Shown: piece by piece, positions 44,280 to 52,876 of the stretch
Numbering within the stretch: the first letter of the stretch is position 1
How the letters are laid out: every line of letters begins with the position of its first letter
Source: CAZSWS01 sp964610765
GTDB lineage: Bacteria; Bacteroidota; Bacteroidia; Bacteroidales; Tannerellaceae
Direction: 5' to 3'
Length of the DNA stretch: 64,000 bases
Assembly (NCBI GenBank): GCA_964610765.1
Contig: CAZSWS010000001.1
Coordinates: 1 to 64,000, forward strand
Notes under the pieces: model-generated
What the model saw: only the letters and a program-made list of their open reading frames with translations
Told to the model about the DNA's origin: nothing
Database searches by the model: none
Program-made: the position numbers and the translations under genes

Positions 44280-45580
44280 GTTCATTCGTTATAGAAGGAG
44301 GTTATAAGCTACAAGGAACAATTACCCCTCAAGGAGCAAAAAACGAAGCACTGGAAGTTATATGTTCAGTGCTACTTACTCCAGAAGTTGTCACTATCCA
44401 TAACATACCTGACATTCTGGATATTAATAACCTTATACATCTATTGCGTGAATTAAAAGTCAAAGTGCATCGACTAGATGCTAACTCTTACACATTTCAG
44501 GCTGATGCTATTGATTTAGATTACATCTATACCGAATCATATATAGAAACAGCTTTTTCGCTACGTGGCTCAGTCATGCTTATTGGTCCAATGCTTGCCC
44601 GTTTTGGGGTAGCCACACTCCCTAAAGTAGGGGGAGACAAGATAGGCAGAAGACGATTAGATACACATATGGAAGGGTTTCAAAACCTAGGAGCCACCAT
44701 TGATTACCAGCCCGAAAACTGCCTTTATAAAATCAACGGGGCTCATCTAAAAGGGAACTATATGCTTTTAGACGAAGCTTCTGTTACCGGAACGGCTAAC
44801 ATCATCATGGCAGCTGTTTTGGCTGAAGGAAAAACAACCATATATAATGCAGCTTGCGAGCCTTATATCCAACAACTATGCAAAATGCTCAACAAAATGG
44901 GAGCACAAATTGAAGGAGTAGGCTCTAACCTGATAACCATTGAAGGAGTAAAAGAACTTCATGGTACAGAACACACCATTCTTCCGGACATGATTGAAGT
45001 AGGTAGTTTTATAGGTATGGCTGCAATGACAGGCTCAGACATCCTCTTAAAAAACACCGGATACAGCCAGTTAGGTATCATCCCAAATGCATTCAGAAAA
45101 CTAGGTATTCGCGTTGAACAAAAAGGAGATGACATACATATACCGGCACAAGATGGATATGAAATAGAAACCTTTATGGACGGTTCGATCATGACTATTG
45201 CAGATGCTCCTTGGCCGGGATTAACGCCGGATCTGTTAAGTGTTTTGCTAGTCGTAGCTACACAAGCTACCGGAAGCGTGCTGATTCATCAAAAAATGTT
45301 TGAAAGCCGACTTTTCTTCGTAGATAAACTAATTGATATGGGTGCACAAATCATTTTATGCGACCCACATAGAGCTACTGTAATAGGACTAGGCAAACGC
45401 TTCAAGCTTCGTGGAGCCAATATGGTTTCCCCCGACATTAGAGCGGGTATTGCCCTGCTAATTGCCGCCATGAGTGCCGAGGGTACCAGCCGCATACACA
45501 ACATCGATCAAATAGACCGAGGCTATCAAAATATTGACATCCGTCTCAACCAGTTGGGAGCACGCATTACTCGTCTATAA
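44276..45580 (+). CDS. murA: UDP-N-acetylglucosamine 1-carboxyvinyltransferase with Asp in place of the catalytic Cys
   Basis: A 434-residue MurA of normal length with the EPSP-synthase-like inside-out barrel pattern (GGYKLQGTITPQGAKNEAL at the start). It adds enolpyruvate to UDP-GlcNAc, the first committed step of peptidoglycan synthesis. In the active-site loop, the place of the E. coli Cys115 motif (GGCxIG) reads GGDKIG with Asp121. This replacement is known in other bacteria to keep activity while giving intrinsic fosfomycin resistance, since the Cys is the alkylation target. It is part of the operon with rimM, an M23 peptidase, dxr and rseP. Confidence 0.95.
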   Translation: MSSFVIEGGYKLQGTITPQGAKNEALEVICSVLLTPEVVTIHNIPDILDINNLIHLLRELKVKVHRLDANSYTFQADAIDLDYIYTESYIETAFSLRGSVMLIGPMLARFGVATLPKVGGDKIGRRRLDTHMEGFQNLGATIDYQPENCLYKINGAHLKGNYMLLDEASVTGTANIIMAAVLAEGKTTIYNAACEPYIQQLCKMLNKMGAQIEGVGSNLITIEGVKELHGTEHTILPDMIEVGSFIGMAAMTGSDILLKNTGYSQLGIIPNAFRKLGIRVEQKGDDIHIPAQDGYEIETFMDGSIMTIADAPWPGLTPDLLSVLLVVATQATGSVLIHQKMFESRLFFVDKLIDMGAQIILCDPHRATVIGLGKRFKLRGANMVSPDIRAGIALLIAAMSAEGTSRIHNIDQIDRGYQNIDIRLNQLGARITRL

Positions 45581-45590
45581 CAGTACATCC

Positions 45591-46109
45591 ATGATTAAGA
45601 AAGAAGATATTTTCCCCATAGGCAAACTCACTAAACCTCACGGAATAAAAGGCGAAATGCTTTTCGTTGGTGATATAGACATCGTTAACGAACTCCCCAA
45701 ACCATTTATCATATGTGAGATTAATGGACTTTATATTCCTTTTTTTATCGAAAGTATTCGTCCAAGAGGAAATGCGTCTCTGCTGATTAAGCTAGAAGAC
45801 GTTAACAATGAAAATGAAACAACCGAGCTGACTAATCAGGAAGTGTTTTATCTCAGTAATTTAGTGGAAAACGTCCCTTACAACTCATTTAACATACCTG
45901 ACATAACAGGCTTTACCGTTGAAAATGAACAAGGCGTTTACCAAGGTAAAGTAGTAGCAATTGATGATAGCACTGAAAACATCTTGATGCTGGTAGAAAA
46001 AGAACATAAAGAGTGGATGATGCCCTTAGCAGACGAGCTAATCAAAGACTTAGACCTTCATCAAAAAAAGATAACGGTCAATATACCTGACGGACTTTTA
46101 GATTTATAA
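45591..46109 (+). CDS. rimM: 16S rRNA processing protein RimM
   Basis: The start at 45591 (MIKKEDIFPIGKLTKPHGIK) is the RimM-type N terminus, 10 bp after the murA stop; a longer frame from 45534 is rejected. The 172-residue protein has the RimM barrel (FPIGKLTKPHGIKGEML) and the C-terminal PRC-like domain (GFTVENEQGVYQGKVVAID, then EWMMPLADELIKDLD). It helps mature the 30S head with S19. Confidence 0.93.
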   Translation: MIKKEDIFPIGKLTKPHGIKGEMLFVGDIDIVNELPKPFIICEINGLYIPFFIESIRPRGNASLLIKLEDVNNENETTELTNQEVFYLSNLVENVPYNSFNIPDITGFTVENEQGVYQGKVVAIDDSTENILMLVEKEHKEWMMPLADELIKDLDLHQKKITVNIPDGLLDL

Positions 46110-46117
46110 CATTTCGC

Positions 46118-46987
46118 ATGGCAAAACAACCTACTAAAAAGAAAAAGACTTTTTGGCACCGGATACGATTCAAATATAAGTTATCCTTTTTTAATGAATC
46201 TACGCTCGAAGAGGTATGGACATACAGACTCTCAACCCTTACAGCCGTACTAGCCATTATTCTTTTTGCATTTTTCCTAATTGCCATCACCTCTGTATTT
46301 ATAATTCTAACTCCTATCAGAAACTATCTGCCAGGATACTTAGATGTAGAAGTACGAAAAAGACTCATAGACAATGCGCTAACCGTTGATTCACTAGAAA
46401 GAAGATTAGCCATTAACACCCTCTATTTAGAAAACATAACCCAAATATTTTCAGGAACAGTTCAGTTGGATTCTATCCGTACTATCGATTCACTTTCAAT
46501 GGTTAAACCCAATTTTGAAATACCCAGTTCGGAGAAAGAAGCTGATTATGTGAACAGCATTGAACAAGCTGAAAAATATAGTTTGGCTTCTTTATTACCC
46601 AACCCCGCTCCTACTGACGGTGTTTTATTTAGCGCACCGGTAAAAGGCATCATTAGCGAAAAGTATCAACCGGAGATAGCTCATCATGGAATAGATATAG
46701 TCAGCAATCCGGGCGAAAGCATATTAGCCACTTTGGATGGAACCATTGTCTATATAGGTGACGACATAAACTATGGAAACGTAATCCACATTCAACACAG
46801 AAATGGATTTCTTTCAATCTACAAGCATAATGAGTTGATATTAAAAAAAGTGGGAGACAATGTAGTTGCCGGCGAGGCTATTGCAATAATAGGCAATACC
46901 GGAAAGTTATCCACCGGTCCACATTTGCACTTTGAGTTGTGGTATGAAGGAAACTCCTTTGACCCTGAAGATTATATTATTTTTTAA
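46118..46987 (+). CDS. Membrane-anchored M23-family metallopeptidase
   Basis: A 289-residue protein with a cytosolic basic start, one transmembrane helix (about 38-65) and a periplasmic part with a helical linker. The peptidase domain (about 165-285) shows AHHGIDIVSNPGESILA (zinc His and Asp) and STGPHLHFELWY (HxH), so an active LytM-type endopeptidase acting on peptidoglycan cross-bridges is predicted. It lies 8 bp after rimM. Confidence 0.92.
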   Translation: MAKQPTKKKKTFWHRIRFKYKLSFFNESTLEEVWTYRLSTLTAVLAIILFAFFLIAITSVFIILTPIRNYLPGYLDVEVRKRLIDNALTVDSLERRLAINTLYLENITQIFSGTVQLDSIRTIDSLSMVKPNFEIPSSEKEADYVNSIEQAEKYSLASLLPNPAPTDGVLFSAPVKGIISEKYQPEIAHHGIDIVSNPGESILATLDGTIVYIGDDINYGNVIHIQHRNGFLSIYKHNELILKKVGDNVVAGEAIAIIGNTGKLSTGPHLHFELWYEGNSFDPEDYIIF

Positions 46988-46994
46988 CGTCAGA

Positions 46995-48149
46995 ATGAAG
47001 AAAAGACAAATAGCCATATTAGGTTCAACAGGCTCAATAGGCACACAAGCCTTACAAGTAATGAGTGAACATCCGGACTTGTTCGAAGTATACTTATTGA
47101 CAGCCAACAACAATGTCGACCTATTAATAGAACAAGCACGACGTTTTCAACCGGAAATAGTAGTCATAGCTAACGAAAATAAATATAGTACACTCAAAGA
47201 ATCATTGGCAGACCTTCCTATAAAAGTATGGAGTGGTTCAGCTGCTATTGAGCAAGCTGTTCAAGCAGAAGACATCACCATGGTTTTAACAGCCATGGTT
47301 GGATATTCGGGGCTTAGACCTACTATCTCTGCACTCAAGGCCGGGAAAGCCATTGCGCTAGCCAACAAAGAAACCTTAGTCGTTGCGGGTGAATTAATCA
47401 TCCAGCTTGCATTAGAAAACAAAGCTCCGATTATTCCTGTTGATTCTGAACACTCAGCCATCTTTCAATGCTTGAATGGTGAATGGAATAATCAGATTGA
47501 GAAAATATTACTTACTGCTTCCGGAGGACCTTTTCGCAATTTATCAATTGAACAGCTGGAAAAAGTAACTAAAGCAGAGGCTCTGAAACATCCCAATTGG
47601 AATATGGGAGCTAAAGTTACCATTGATTCGGCTTCTTTGATGAACAAAGGTTTTGAAATGATTGAAGCTAAGTGGTTGTTTGACGTTTCGCCCGAACAGA
47701 TAGAAATTCTAGTACATCCGCAGTCAATCATTCACTCCATGATACAGTTTACCGATGGCTCAGTCATAGCTCAATTAGGCTTGCCGGATATGAAGCTACC
47801 CATCAGTTATGCGCTTTCTTATCCTAAACGACTAAACAACCAATGGCCTAGAGTCAACTTTTCAGAATATAGCAACCTTACTTTTGAGCAACCGAATACA
47901 GAAAAGTTTCGAAATTTAGCTTTTGCCTTTCAAGCCATTCATAAAGGAGGCAATATGCCTTGTATTCTTAATGCGGCTAATGAAGTAGTTGTACAGTCTT
48001 TTTTAGAAGACCGTATCGGTTTTTTACAGATGAGCGATATAATAGCACAAGCAATGGTTAAAGCTACATTCATTGAACGTCCCACATTGGAGGACTATAT
48101 GAATACTGACAGGGAAGTACGTACTTTGACCAAAGAATTAATAGTATAA
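46995..48149 (+). CDS. dxr: 1-deoxy-D-xylulose-5-phosphate reductoisomerase
   Basis: The start at 46995 (MKKRQIAILGSTGSIG) is 7 bp after the M23 gene stop and gives 384 residues, the usual Dxr length; a longer frame from 46932 is rejected. The NADPH-binding motif GSTGSIG, the substrate region ILLTASGGPFR and the metal site in NKETLVVAGELI and PVDSEHSAIFQ are present. It is the second enzyme of the MEP isoprenoid pathway. Confidence 0.96.
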   Translation: MKKRQIAILGSTGSIGTQALQVMSEHPDLFEVYLLTANNNVDLLIEQARRFQPEIVVIANENKYSTLKESLADLPIKVWSGSAAIEQAVQAEDITMVLTAMVGYSGLRPTISALKAGKAIALANKETLVVAGELIIQLALENKAPIIPVDSEHSAIFQCLNGEWNNQIEKILLTASGGPFRNLSIEQLEKVTKAEALKHPNWNMGAKVTIDSASLMNKGFEMIEAKWLFDVSPEQIEILVHPQSIIHSMIQFTDGSVIAQLGLPDMKLPISYALSYPKRLNNQWPRVNFSEYSNLTFEQPNTEKFRNLAFAFQAIHKGGNMPCILNAANEVVVQSFLEDRIGFLQMSDIIAQAMVKATFIERPTLEDYMNTDREVRTLTKELIV

Positions 48150-48176
48150 AATCATAGTTTTGAACGAATATAGATA

Positions 48177-49502
48177 ATGGAAACATTTTTAATAAAAGCA
48201 CTTCAACTTATTGTTAGTTTATCCATACTGGTGCTTATTCACGAATTAGGACACTTTCTTTTTGCCCGACTATTCAAAGTTCGGGTCGAGAAGTTTTATT
48301 TATTCTTTGATGCAGGGTTTGCATTATTTAGATTCAAGCCTAAAAACAGTCATACAGAATATGGTATGGGCTGGTTGCCTTTAGGTGGATACTGTAAAAT
48401 ATCCGGCATGATTGATGAATCAATGGATACTGAACAGATGGCACAACCACCCAAGTCCTATGAGTTTCGTTCAAAACCCGCATGGCAGCGCTTACTAATC
48501 ATGACTGCCGGCGTGCTGTTTAACTTTCTGCTAGCACTATTTATTTACTCCATGATTCTATTTCATTGGGGAGAAACTTATCTGCCTCTTGAAAACATGA
48601 AAGCCGGAATGTATTACAGCGAAACATTCCACAATGTAGGCTTTGCAGATGGAGACATATTACTTGAAGCCGATGGTGAAAAATTAGAGAAACTAGACGA
48701 ATTTACTTTTCGAACAGTTCTGAATGCATCAGAAGTAGTCGTTTTGCGTGAGGGAGAGCGTGTTGCTATCCCAATGCCGGATGATATGATGCAACGCATG
48801 CTTCGCGACAACAAAGGCTTTGCAAGTCCGAATAGGTTTCCGATGGTTATCGAGCAAGTGGTTCCTAATTCCATTGCAGATAGAGCCGGACTTGCTCCCA
48901 ATGACAGTGTGGTAGCTATCAATCATATAGGCACTCCTTTATTCAGAGACGTTTCCGAACTGTTAGGCCAACATAAAGGGGAAGAGATATCTATTCAACT
49001 ATTCCGAAATGGTACACCCCTAGAGCTAACTGCTCAATTAGATACTACCGGTTTGATAGGCGTTTACAATAAATCCCCTTTTCAAATATACCGTACAGTT
49101 ACAAAAAAATATAATATATTTGAATCAGTACCTGCAGGTATTCACCTAGGTGTAAACACTTTAAAAGGGTATGTAAATGATATGAAATATATCTTTACGC
49201 CTGAAGGCGCATCTAGCATAGGTGGGTTCGGAACGATTGGAAGCATATTTCCATCAACATGGAATTGGCGTGTTTTTTGGGAGCGAACAGCTTTCCTCTC
49301 TATTATTTTAGCCTTTATGAATATCCTGCCTATACCGGCATTAGACGGCGGGCATGTAATGTTCTTAATATACGAGGTAGTTGCACGCCGCAAACCTAGC
49401 GATAAGTTCATGGAGTATGCTCAAATTAGTGGTATGCTATTCCTAATCACTCTACTACTCTATGCAAATGGGAACGATTTATTCCGATTTATTTTCAAAT
49501 AA
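48177..49502 (+). CDS. rseP: RIP metalloprotease RseP (site-2 protease)
   Basis: A 441-residue membrane protease. The zinc-binding HELGH is at residues 22-26, the PDZ-like domain lies in the middle (about 215-295, IEQVVPNSIADRAGLAPND) and the second metal motif is PIPALDGGHVMFL. It cleaves transmembrane substrates such as anti-sigma factors after site-1 cleavage. In this genome the FecR-type anti-sigma factor is a possible substrate (inference). Last gene of the six-gene operon. Confidence 0.95.
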   Translation: METFLIKALQLIVSLSILVLIHELGHFLFARLFKVRVEKFYLFFDAGFALFRFKPKNSHTEYGMGWLPLGGYCKISGMIDESMDTEQMAQPPKSYEFRSKPAWQRLLIMTAGVLFNFLLALFIYSMILFHWGETYLPLENMKAGMYYSETFHNVGFADGDILLEADGEKLEKLDEFTFRTVLNASEVVVLREGERVAIPMPDDMMQRMLRDNKGFASPNRFPMVIEQVVPNSIADRAGLAPNDSVVAINHIGTPLFRDVSELLGQHKGEEISIQLFRNGTPLELTAQLDTTGLIGVYNKSPFQIYRTVTKKYNIFESVPAGIHLGVNTLKGYVNDMKYIFTPEGASSIGGFGTIGSIFPSTWNWRVFWERTAFLSIILAFMNILPIPALDGGHVMFLIYEVVARRKPSDKFMEYAQISGMLFLITLLLYANGNDLFRFIFK

Positions 49503-49871
49503 TTAGGCGAATAGGCTTTCAGCAAAAATTATTAATAAACTTCATACGAGAATGTTTATTTTAAAACACTAAGGTCGTATGAATAGCTTTAGCTATCACA
49601 TACACCTTTAAACATAATCACTCGATTGTAAACTCGCCAATTTCTTATTTTCATGGGTTCAAGTGATTTCACTAAAAACCATGCTTCGTTTCATGCATAA
49701 TGATATCTTATGTATGATAGAATCGGTATACTTCCTCATAAAATGCTCATTATAAATAGTGTATATGGAATAAAAAAGATAAATTTGTACTGATAGCAAC
49801 TTGTCTTTTTTTAGCCCAATCTAATCAAGAATGCTCAATGTAGAATTCTTTGATTATAAAATATATACATT
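49503..49871. other. 369-bp intergenic region after rseP
   Basis: No gene was recognised. Most of it is copy B of the dispersed element (49556-49697, minus). The stretch 49700-49871 before the GH140-like gene shows no clear promoter box; TACTGATAG-rich sequence there is not interpreted. Confidence 0.5.
49556..49697 (-). repeat. Dispersed structured element, copy B (possible small RNA)
   Basis: Inverted copy of the element at 24776-24918. The 63-bp core (49573-49635) agrees with copy A at 58 positions by eye; the flanking blocks containing TGCAT-gaaacg-AAGCA (49682-49697) and the A/T-rich end agree less well. On the minus strand the same two hairpins can form. It lies between rseP and a GH140-like gene and points toward the end of rseP, so it cannot be the leader of a neighbouring minus-strand gene. 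Confidence 0.7.
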
Positions 49872-51368
49872 ATGAGATATCATCGAAAAACACGTATCAT
49901 TATATTCTTAGCTCTTTTTTTGCATAGTCATTATACAATCCATGCATCGTACCAAACTGTTGCCAATACCGATACGGAGTTAGCTATCGACAAGGCAAAA
50001 ACCAATCGACAGAGCCAACAACAAATCACCAACAAACCTAAACAGTCTATAAAGCCATGGAAAGGAAAAGCAGCGGACTTTTCTCGAGGTCAGTTAGTCG
50101 TTTCTGAAAACAAGCGTTTCCTTACTTATGCAGATGGTAGCCCTTTCTTTTACCTGGGTGATACAGCTTGGGAGTTATTTCATCGCTTAGATGAAAATGA
50201 AACAAATCTATATTTAGAAAACAGAAGAAAAAAAGGATTTAATGTGATTCAAGCAGTTATATTAGCCGAAATAGACGGTTTGAATACACCTAATCCCTAC
50301 GGAGAAAGACCGCTAATCAATAACAATCCGGAAACTCCCAATGAGGCCTATTTTTCACAGATAGATAAAACAATTCGAAAGGCTGCCAAAAAGGGAATTT
50401 TCATGGGATTGCTGCCTACCTGGGGAGATAAAATTGATAAACAATGGGGAGTAGGTCCCGTTGTTTTTAATAAGCAGAATGCCTTTATCTATGGGCAGTA
50501 TTTAGGCAAACGATACAAAGAGTTTCCCAATATCATCTGGATTATTGGAGGTGATCGGTCAGGAGGAGGAGCCAACACGGTCATTTGGCAGGCCATGGCA
50601 CAAGGCATTCGCTCTGTTGATACAAACCACCTGATGACTTTTCATCCATTAGGCAGCAATACATCCGGCAGCTGGTTTCATCATGAAGACTGGCTGGATT
50701 TCAATAGCTGCCAAACCGGACATGCCCACTCTAGTTTTGATATCTTCAATAAACTTCTGGTTGGTGACTACACAAGAAAACCTCACAAACCATGTATTAA
50801 CATGGAGCCATGTTACGAAGATCACCCCTTCAGGGGGAATGACTGTCCAGGACTCACCTGGTTTGACGATTCACATGTCCGCCAGGCACTATATTGGAGT
50901 CTTTTTTCAGGAGCAGCCGGACACACCTATGGATGTCATGCAATTTGGCAATTTTTGTCTCCCAAGTATGAAGCTGTGGGTGAAGCACGCAATAGTTGGT
51001 TAGATGATTTAGATCTTCCCGGAGCATACCAACTCATTCATGCCCGTCGCTTAATGGAGTCTTACGATTACAATAGCCGTGTTCCTGCCAATGAAATAAT
51101 CCGAACGCCACAGGAAAATATGCACGACAAAGCTGTTGCCACCAAAGGTAATGGGTATGTTTTCATCTACCTTCCCAATGGAAATCCGGTAGATGTTTCA
51201 TTAGATATTTTTCCTAAGGATAAGAAGGTTCTAATACGCTGGTATGACCCTCGAACAGGTGTGTACTCTCAAGTAGGAGAATATGAAGCTCAGGGTTCAT
51301 TTTATGCTAAACCGAACACATCAGGAAAAGGAAATGATTGGATACTCGTGATTACAGTGGTTCAATGA
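49872..51368 (+). CDS. GH140-like glycoside hydrolase (DUF4038) with C-terminal collagen-binding-like domain
   Basis: A 498-residue secreted protein with a signal peptide (IIIFLALFLHSHYTIHAS) and an unusual Gln/Asn/Lys-rich linker to about residue 65. The DUF4038 TIM-barrel shows FLTYADGSPFFYLGDTAWEL (family start), PNIIWIIGGDRSGGG (likely acid/base Asp, about residue 226) and NMEPCYED (likely nucleophile Glu, about 312). The C-terminal beta domain (about 410-495) has KKVLIRWYDPRTGVYSQVGEY. Characterised GH140 enzymes remove apiose from rhamnogalacturonan II; here the substrate is only a guess, as no other pectin genes are nearby. Confidence 0.88.
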   Translation: MRYHRKTRIIIFLALFLHSHYTIHASYQTVANTDTELAIDKAKTNRQSQQQITNKPKQSIKPWKGKAADFSRGQLVVSENKRFLTYADGSPFFYLGDTAWELFHRLDENETNLYLENRRKKGFNVIQAVILAEIDGLNTPNPYGERPLINNNPETPNEAYFSQIDKTIRKAAKKGIFMGLLPTWGDKIDKQWGVGPVVFNKQNAFIYGQYLGKRYKEFPNIIWIIGGDRSGGGANTVIWQAMAQGIRSVDTNHLMTFHPLGSNTSGSWFHHEDWLDFNSCQTGHAHSSFDIFNKLLVGDYTRKPHKPCINMEPCYEDHPFRGNDCPGLTWFDDSHVRQALYWSLFSGAAGHTYGCHAIWQFLSPKYEAVGEARNSWLDDLDLPGAYQLIHARRLMESYDYNSRVPANEIIRTPQENMHDKAVATKGNGYVFIYLPNGNPVDVSLDIFPKDKKVLIRWYDPRTGVYSQVGEYEAQGSFYAKPNTSGKGNDWILVITVVQ

Positions 51369-51398
51369 AGTTCAGAAAGGAACGAAACAGAAAGGCAT

Positions 51399-51426
51399 AA
51401 AAAAAGGAGCCTGACCCCAGACTCCT
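51399..51426 (-). terminator. Terminator of the first tRNA-Asn copy
   Basis: On the minus strand AGGAGTCTG-gggt-CAGGCTCCT forms a 9-bp stem (one G-U pair) followed by T's (A-run at 51399-51404). It is 7 bp past the tRNA 3' end at 51433. Confidence 0.75.
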
Positions 51427-51432
51427 CTTTTG

Positions 51433-51506
51433 CTCTTCCTCTTGGACTTGAACCAAGGACCCCCTGATTAACAGTCAGGTGCTCTAACCAACTGAGCTAA
51501 GGAAGA
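51433..51506 (-). tRNA. tRNA-Asn (anticodon GTT), copy 1
   Basis: A complete cloverleaf on the minus strand: acceptor TCTTCCT/AGGAAGA, D stem GCTC/GAGC, anticodon stem CCTGA/TCAGG with loop CTGTTAA (anticodon GTT), T stem CTTGG/CCAAG with loop TTCAAGT, and discriminator G as expected for Asn. CCA is not encoded. An identical copy lies 250 bp away. Confidence 0.96.
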
Positions 51507-51553
51507 ATGTTTATACTTTCAATAATATGAGATAAATTCCCTTGAAAGCGCTG

Positions 51554-51585
51554 CAAACTTAGTAGTATTTTTCTAATTATCCAAT
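51554..51585 (-). promoter_or_regulatory. Promoter of tRNA-Asn copy 1
   Basis: The minus strand reads ATTG (51582-51585), 20 bp, TAAGTTTG (51554-51561): a near-complete -33/-7 pair 48 bp from the tRNA 5' end. The same layout precedes copy 2. Confidence 0.65.
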
Positions 51586-51653
51586 CATTTGAATGAATAT
51601 TTTCTTTTGACATGTTTTAAGGTAATTCTAAGTAACAAACAAGGTATAAAAAA

Positions 51654-51678
51654 AGAGGAGCCTGACTCAGACCCCTCT
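51654..51678 (-). terminator. Terminator of the second tRNA-Asn copy
   Basis: On the minus strand an 11-bp stem with two G-U pairs (AGAGGGGTCTG with CAGGCTCCTCT, loop AGT) is followed by a T-run, 5 bp past the tRNA 3' end at 51683. Confidence 0.8.
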
Positions 51679-51682
51679 CCTG

Positions 51683-51756
51683 CTCTTCCTCTTGGACTTG
51701 AACCAAGGACCCCCTGATTAACAGTCAGGTGCTCTAACCAACTGAGCTAAGGAAGA
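51683..51756 (-). tRNA. tRNA-Asn (anticodon GTT), copy 2
   Basis: Identical over the full 74 nt to the copy at 51433-51506, with the same anticodon GTT and discriminator G. It has its own promoter (51802-51833) and terminator (51654-51678), so the two are separate transcription units formed by tandem duplication. Confidence 0.96.
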
Positions 51757-51801
51757 ATGTTTATCCGGGCTTTTCAGCAAGCCCTTTCTTAAATTGCACT
51801 G

Positions 51802-51833
51802 CAAAAGTAAAGGTTGTTTTCGAAATATGCAAT
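51802..51833 (-). promoter_or_regulatory. Promoter of tRNA-Asn copy 2
   Basis: The minus strand reads ATTG (51830-51833), 20 bp, TACTTTTG (51802-51809), 46 bp from the tRNA 5' end. Its -33 end touches the oppositely directed -7 box of the kinase gene (51833-51840). Confidence 0.65.
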
Positions 51834-51840
51834 ATCTTTG
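51833..51840 (+). promoter_or_regulatory. Putative -7 box (TATCTTTG) of the sugar kinase gene
   Basis: TATCTTTG fully matches TAnnTTTG and ends only 11 bp before the ATG at 51852, so the mRNA leader would be very short. Confidence 0.45.
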
Positions 51841-51851
51841 CCTAAAAAATT

Positions 51852-52829
51852 ATGAAAATTATTGGCTTCGGCAATGCTTTAGTAGATGTTTTGCTGCAAT
51901 TAGAAGATGAGAAGGTTTTAAAAGAAGTGAATATAGAAAAAGGTGCAATGGATATGATTGATGAGAATCAGATGATTGCCATACAAAAGTCACAAAAAGA
52001 CCTCAAGCAAAGTAAAGCACCCGGAGGATCCGCTTGCAATACAATTCGAGCCATTGCAAAACTAGGTGGCACAACCGGTTTTGTAGGAAAAGTAGGCAGT
52101 GACGAGAAAGGGAGCTACTATGAACAGGAAGTCATCCAATCGAACGTATCCACCTATATGGTAAAGACTGATGGTATCTCAGGATGCTGCACGGTGCTTA
52201 TCTCTCCGGATGGTGAGCGTACAATGGGAACTTTCTTAGGGCCAGCCGCCACACTTACTTCCGAAGATGTTTCAGACGAAACATTATTACAATACGACTG
52301 TATCTATATTGAAGGATATCTGATTGTGAACAACCTCTTTTTTGAACCAATCATTAAAAGAGCCAAAGCATTAGGTCTGACCGTTGCTTTAGACTTATCT
52401 AACTTCAATATTGTAAATGCATTCAAGCCTCTTTTAAGCAAGGTTATTCCCCAATACGTAGATATTCTTTTCTCTAACGAAAGTGAAGCTAAAGCTTTTA
52501 CCGGATTAGATGCCCACGAAGCAATCAAGCAAATTTCAGAAATGGTTGACATATCCATAGTTACGCTTGGAGGTAAAGGAGCTTTAATATCCAGTAAAGG
52601 ACAAAGCATACAAGTTCCTGTCTATGGTGGCGCACCACTGGATACAACCGGTGCCGGAGACCATTTTGCAGCCGGATTCCTTTATGGATTATCTGTCAAC
52701 GCTTCACTTGAACAAGCAGGTCATATTGGTTCTTTATTAGCAGGTGAAGCTGTTGCTATTATAGGTGCAGAACTACCGAATGAAAAATGGGCTGAAATAA
52801 AGTTAAAAGTAAGTGAAATACTCGCTTAG
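51852..52829 (+). CDS. PfkB-family carbohydrate/adenosine kinase
   Basis: A 325-residue ribokinase-type enzyme. The start IIGFGNALVDVLLQLED, the PfkB signature 1 (GGSACNTIRAIAKLGG...GFVGKVGSDEKG in two parts) and the signature 2 (DTTGAGDHFAAGFLYG, with catalytic Asp) are clear. The overall pattern resembles bacterial adenosine-kinase-like PfkB members; the substrate is not certain. An S41 peptidase gene follows by 47 bp. Confidence 0.9.
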   Translation: MKIIGFGNALVDVLLQLEDEKVLKEVNIEKGAMDMIDENQMIAIQKSQKDLKQSKAPGGSACNTIRAIAKLGGTTGFVGKVGSDEKGSYYEQEVIQSNVSTYMVKTDGISGCCTVLISPDGERTMGTFLGPAATLTSEDVSDETLLQYDCIYIEGYLIVNNLFFEPIIKRAKALGLTVALDLSNFNIVNAFKPLLSKVIPQYVDILFSNESEAKAFTGLDAHEAIKQISEMVDISIVTLGGKGALISSKGQSIQVPVYGGAPLDTTGAGDHFAAGFLYGLSVNASLEQAGHIGSLLAGEAVAIIGAELPNEKWAEIKLKVSEILA

Positions 52830-52876
52830 AGACATATTATTGTCCTATATTTACCCATTCAAGCAAATAGAATTTT

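Noticed and set aside
46932..46994. Longer start for dxr overlapping the M23 gene
   Set aside because: The conserved Dxr N terminus begins at 46995; the extra 21 residues are the out-of-frame tail of the upstream gene. The same reasoning removes the long start of rimM at 45534.
51433..51756. tRNA pair as integration site of a genomic island
   Set aside because: The two full tRNA copies are 250 bp apart with own promoters and terminators; no island or integrase lies next to them.
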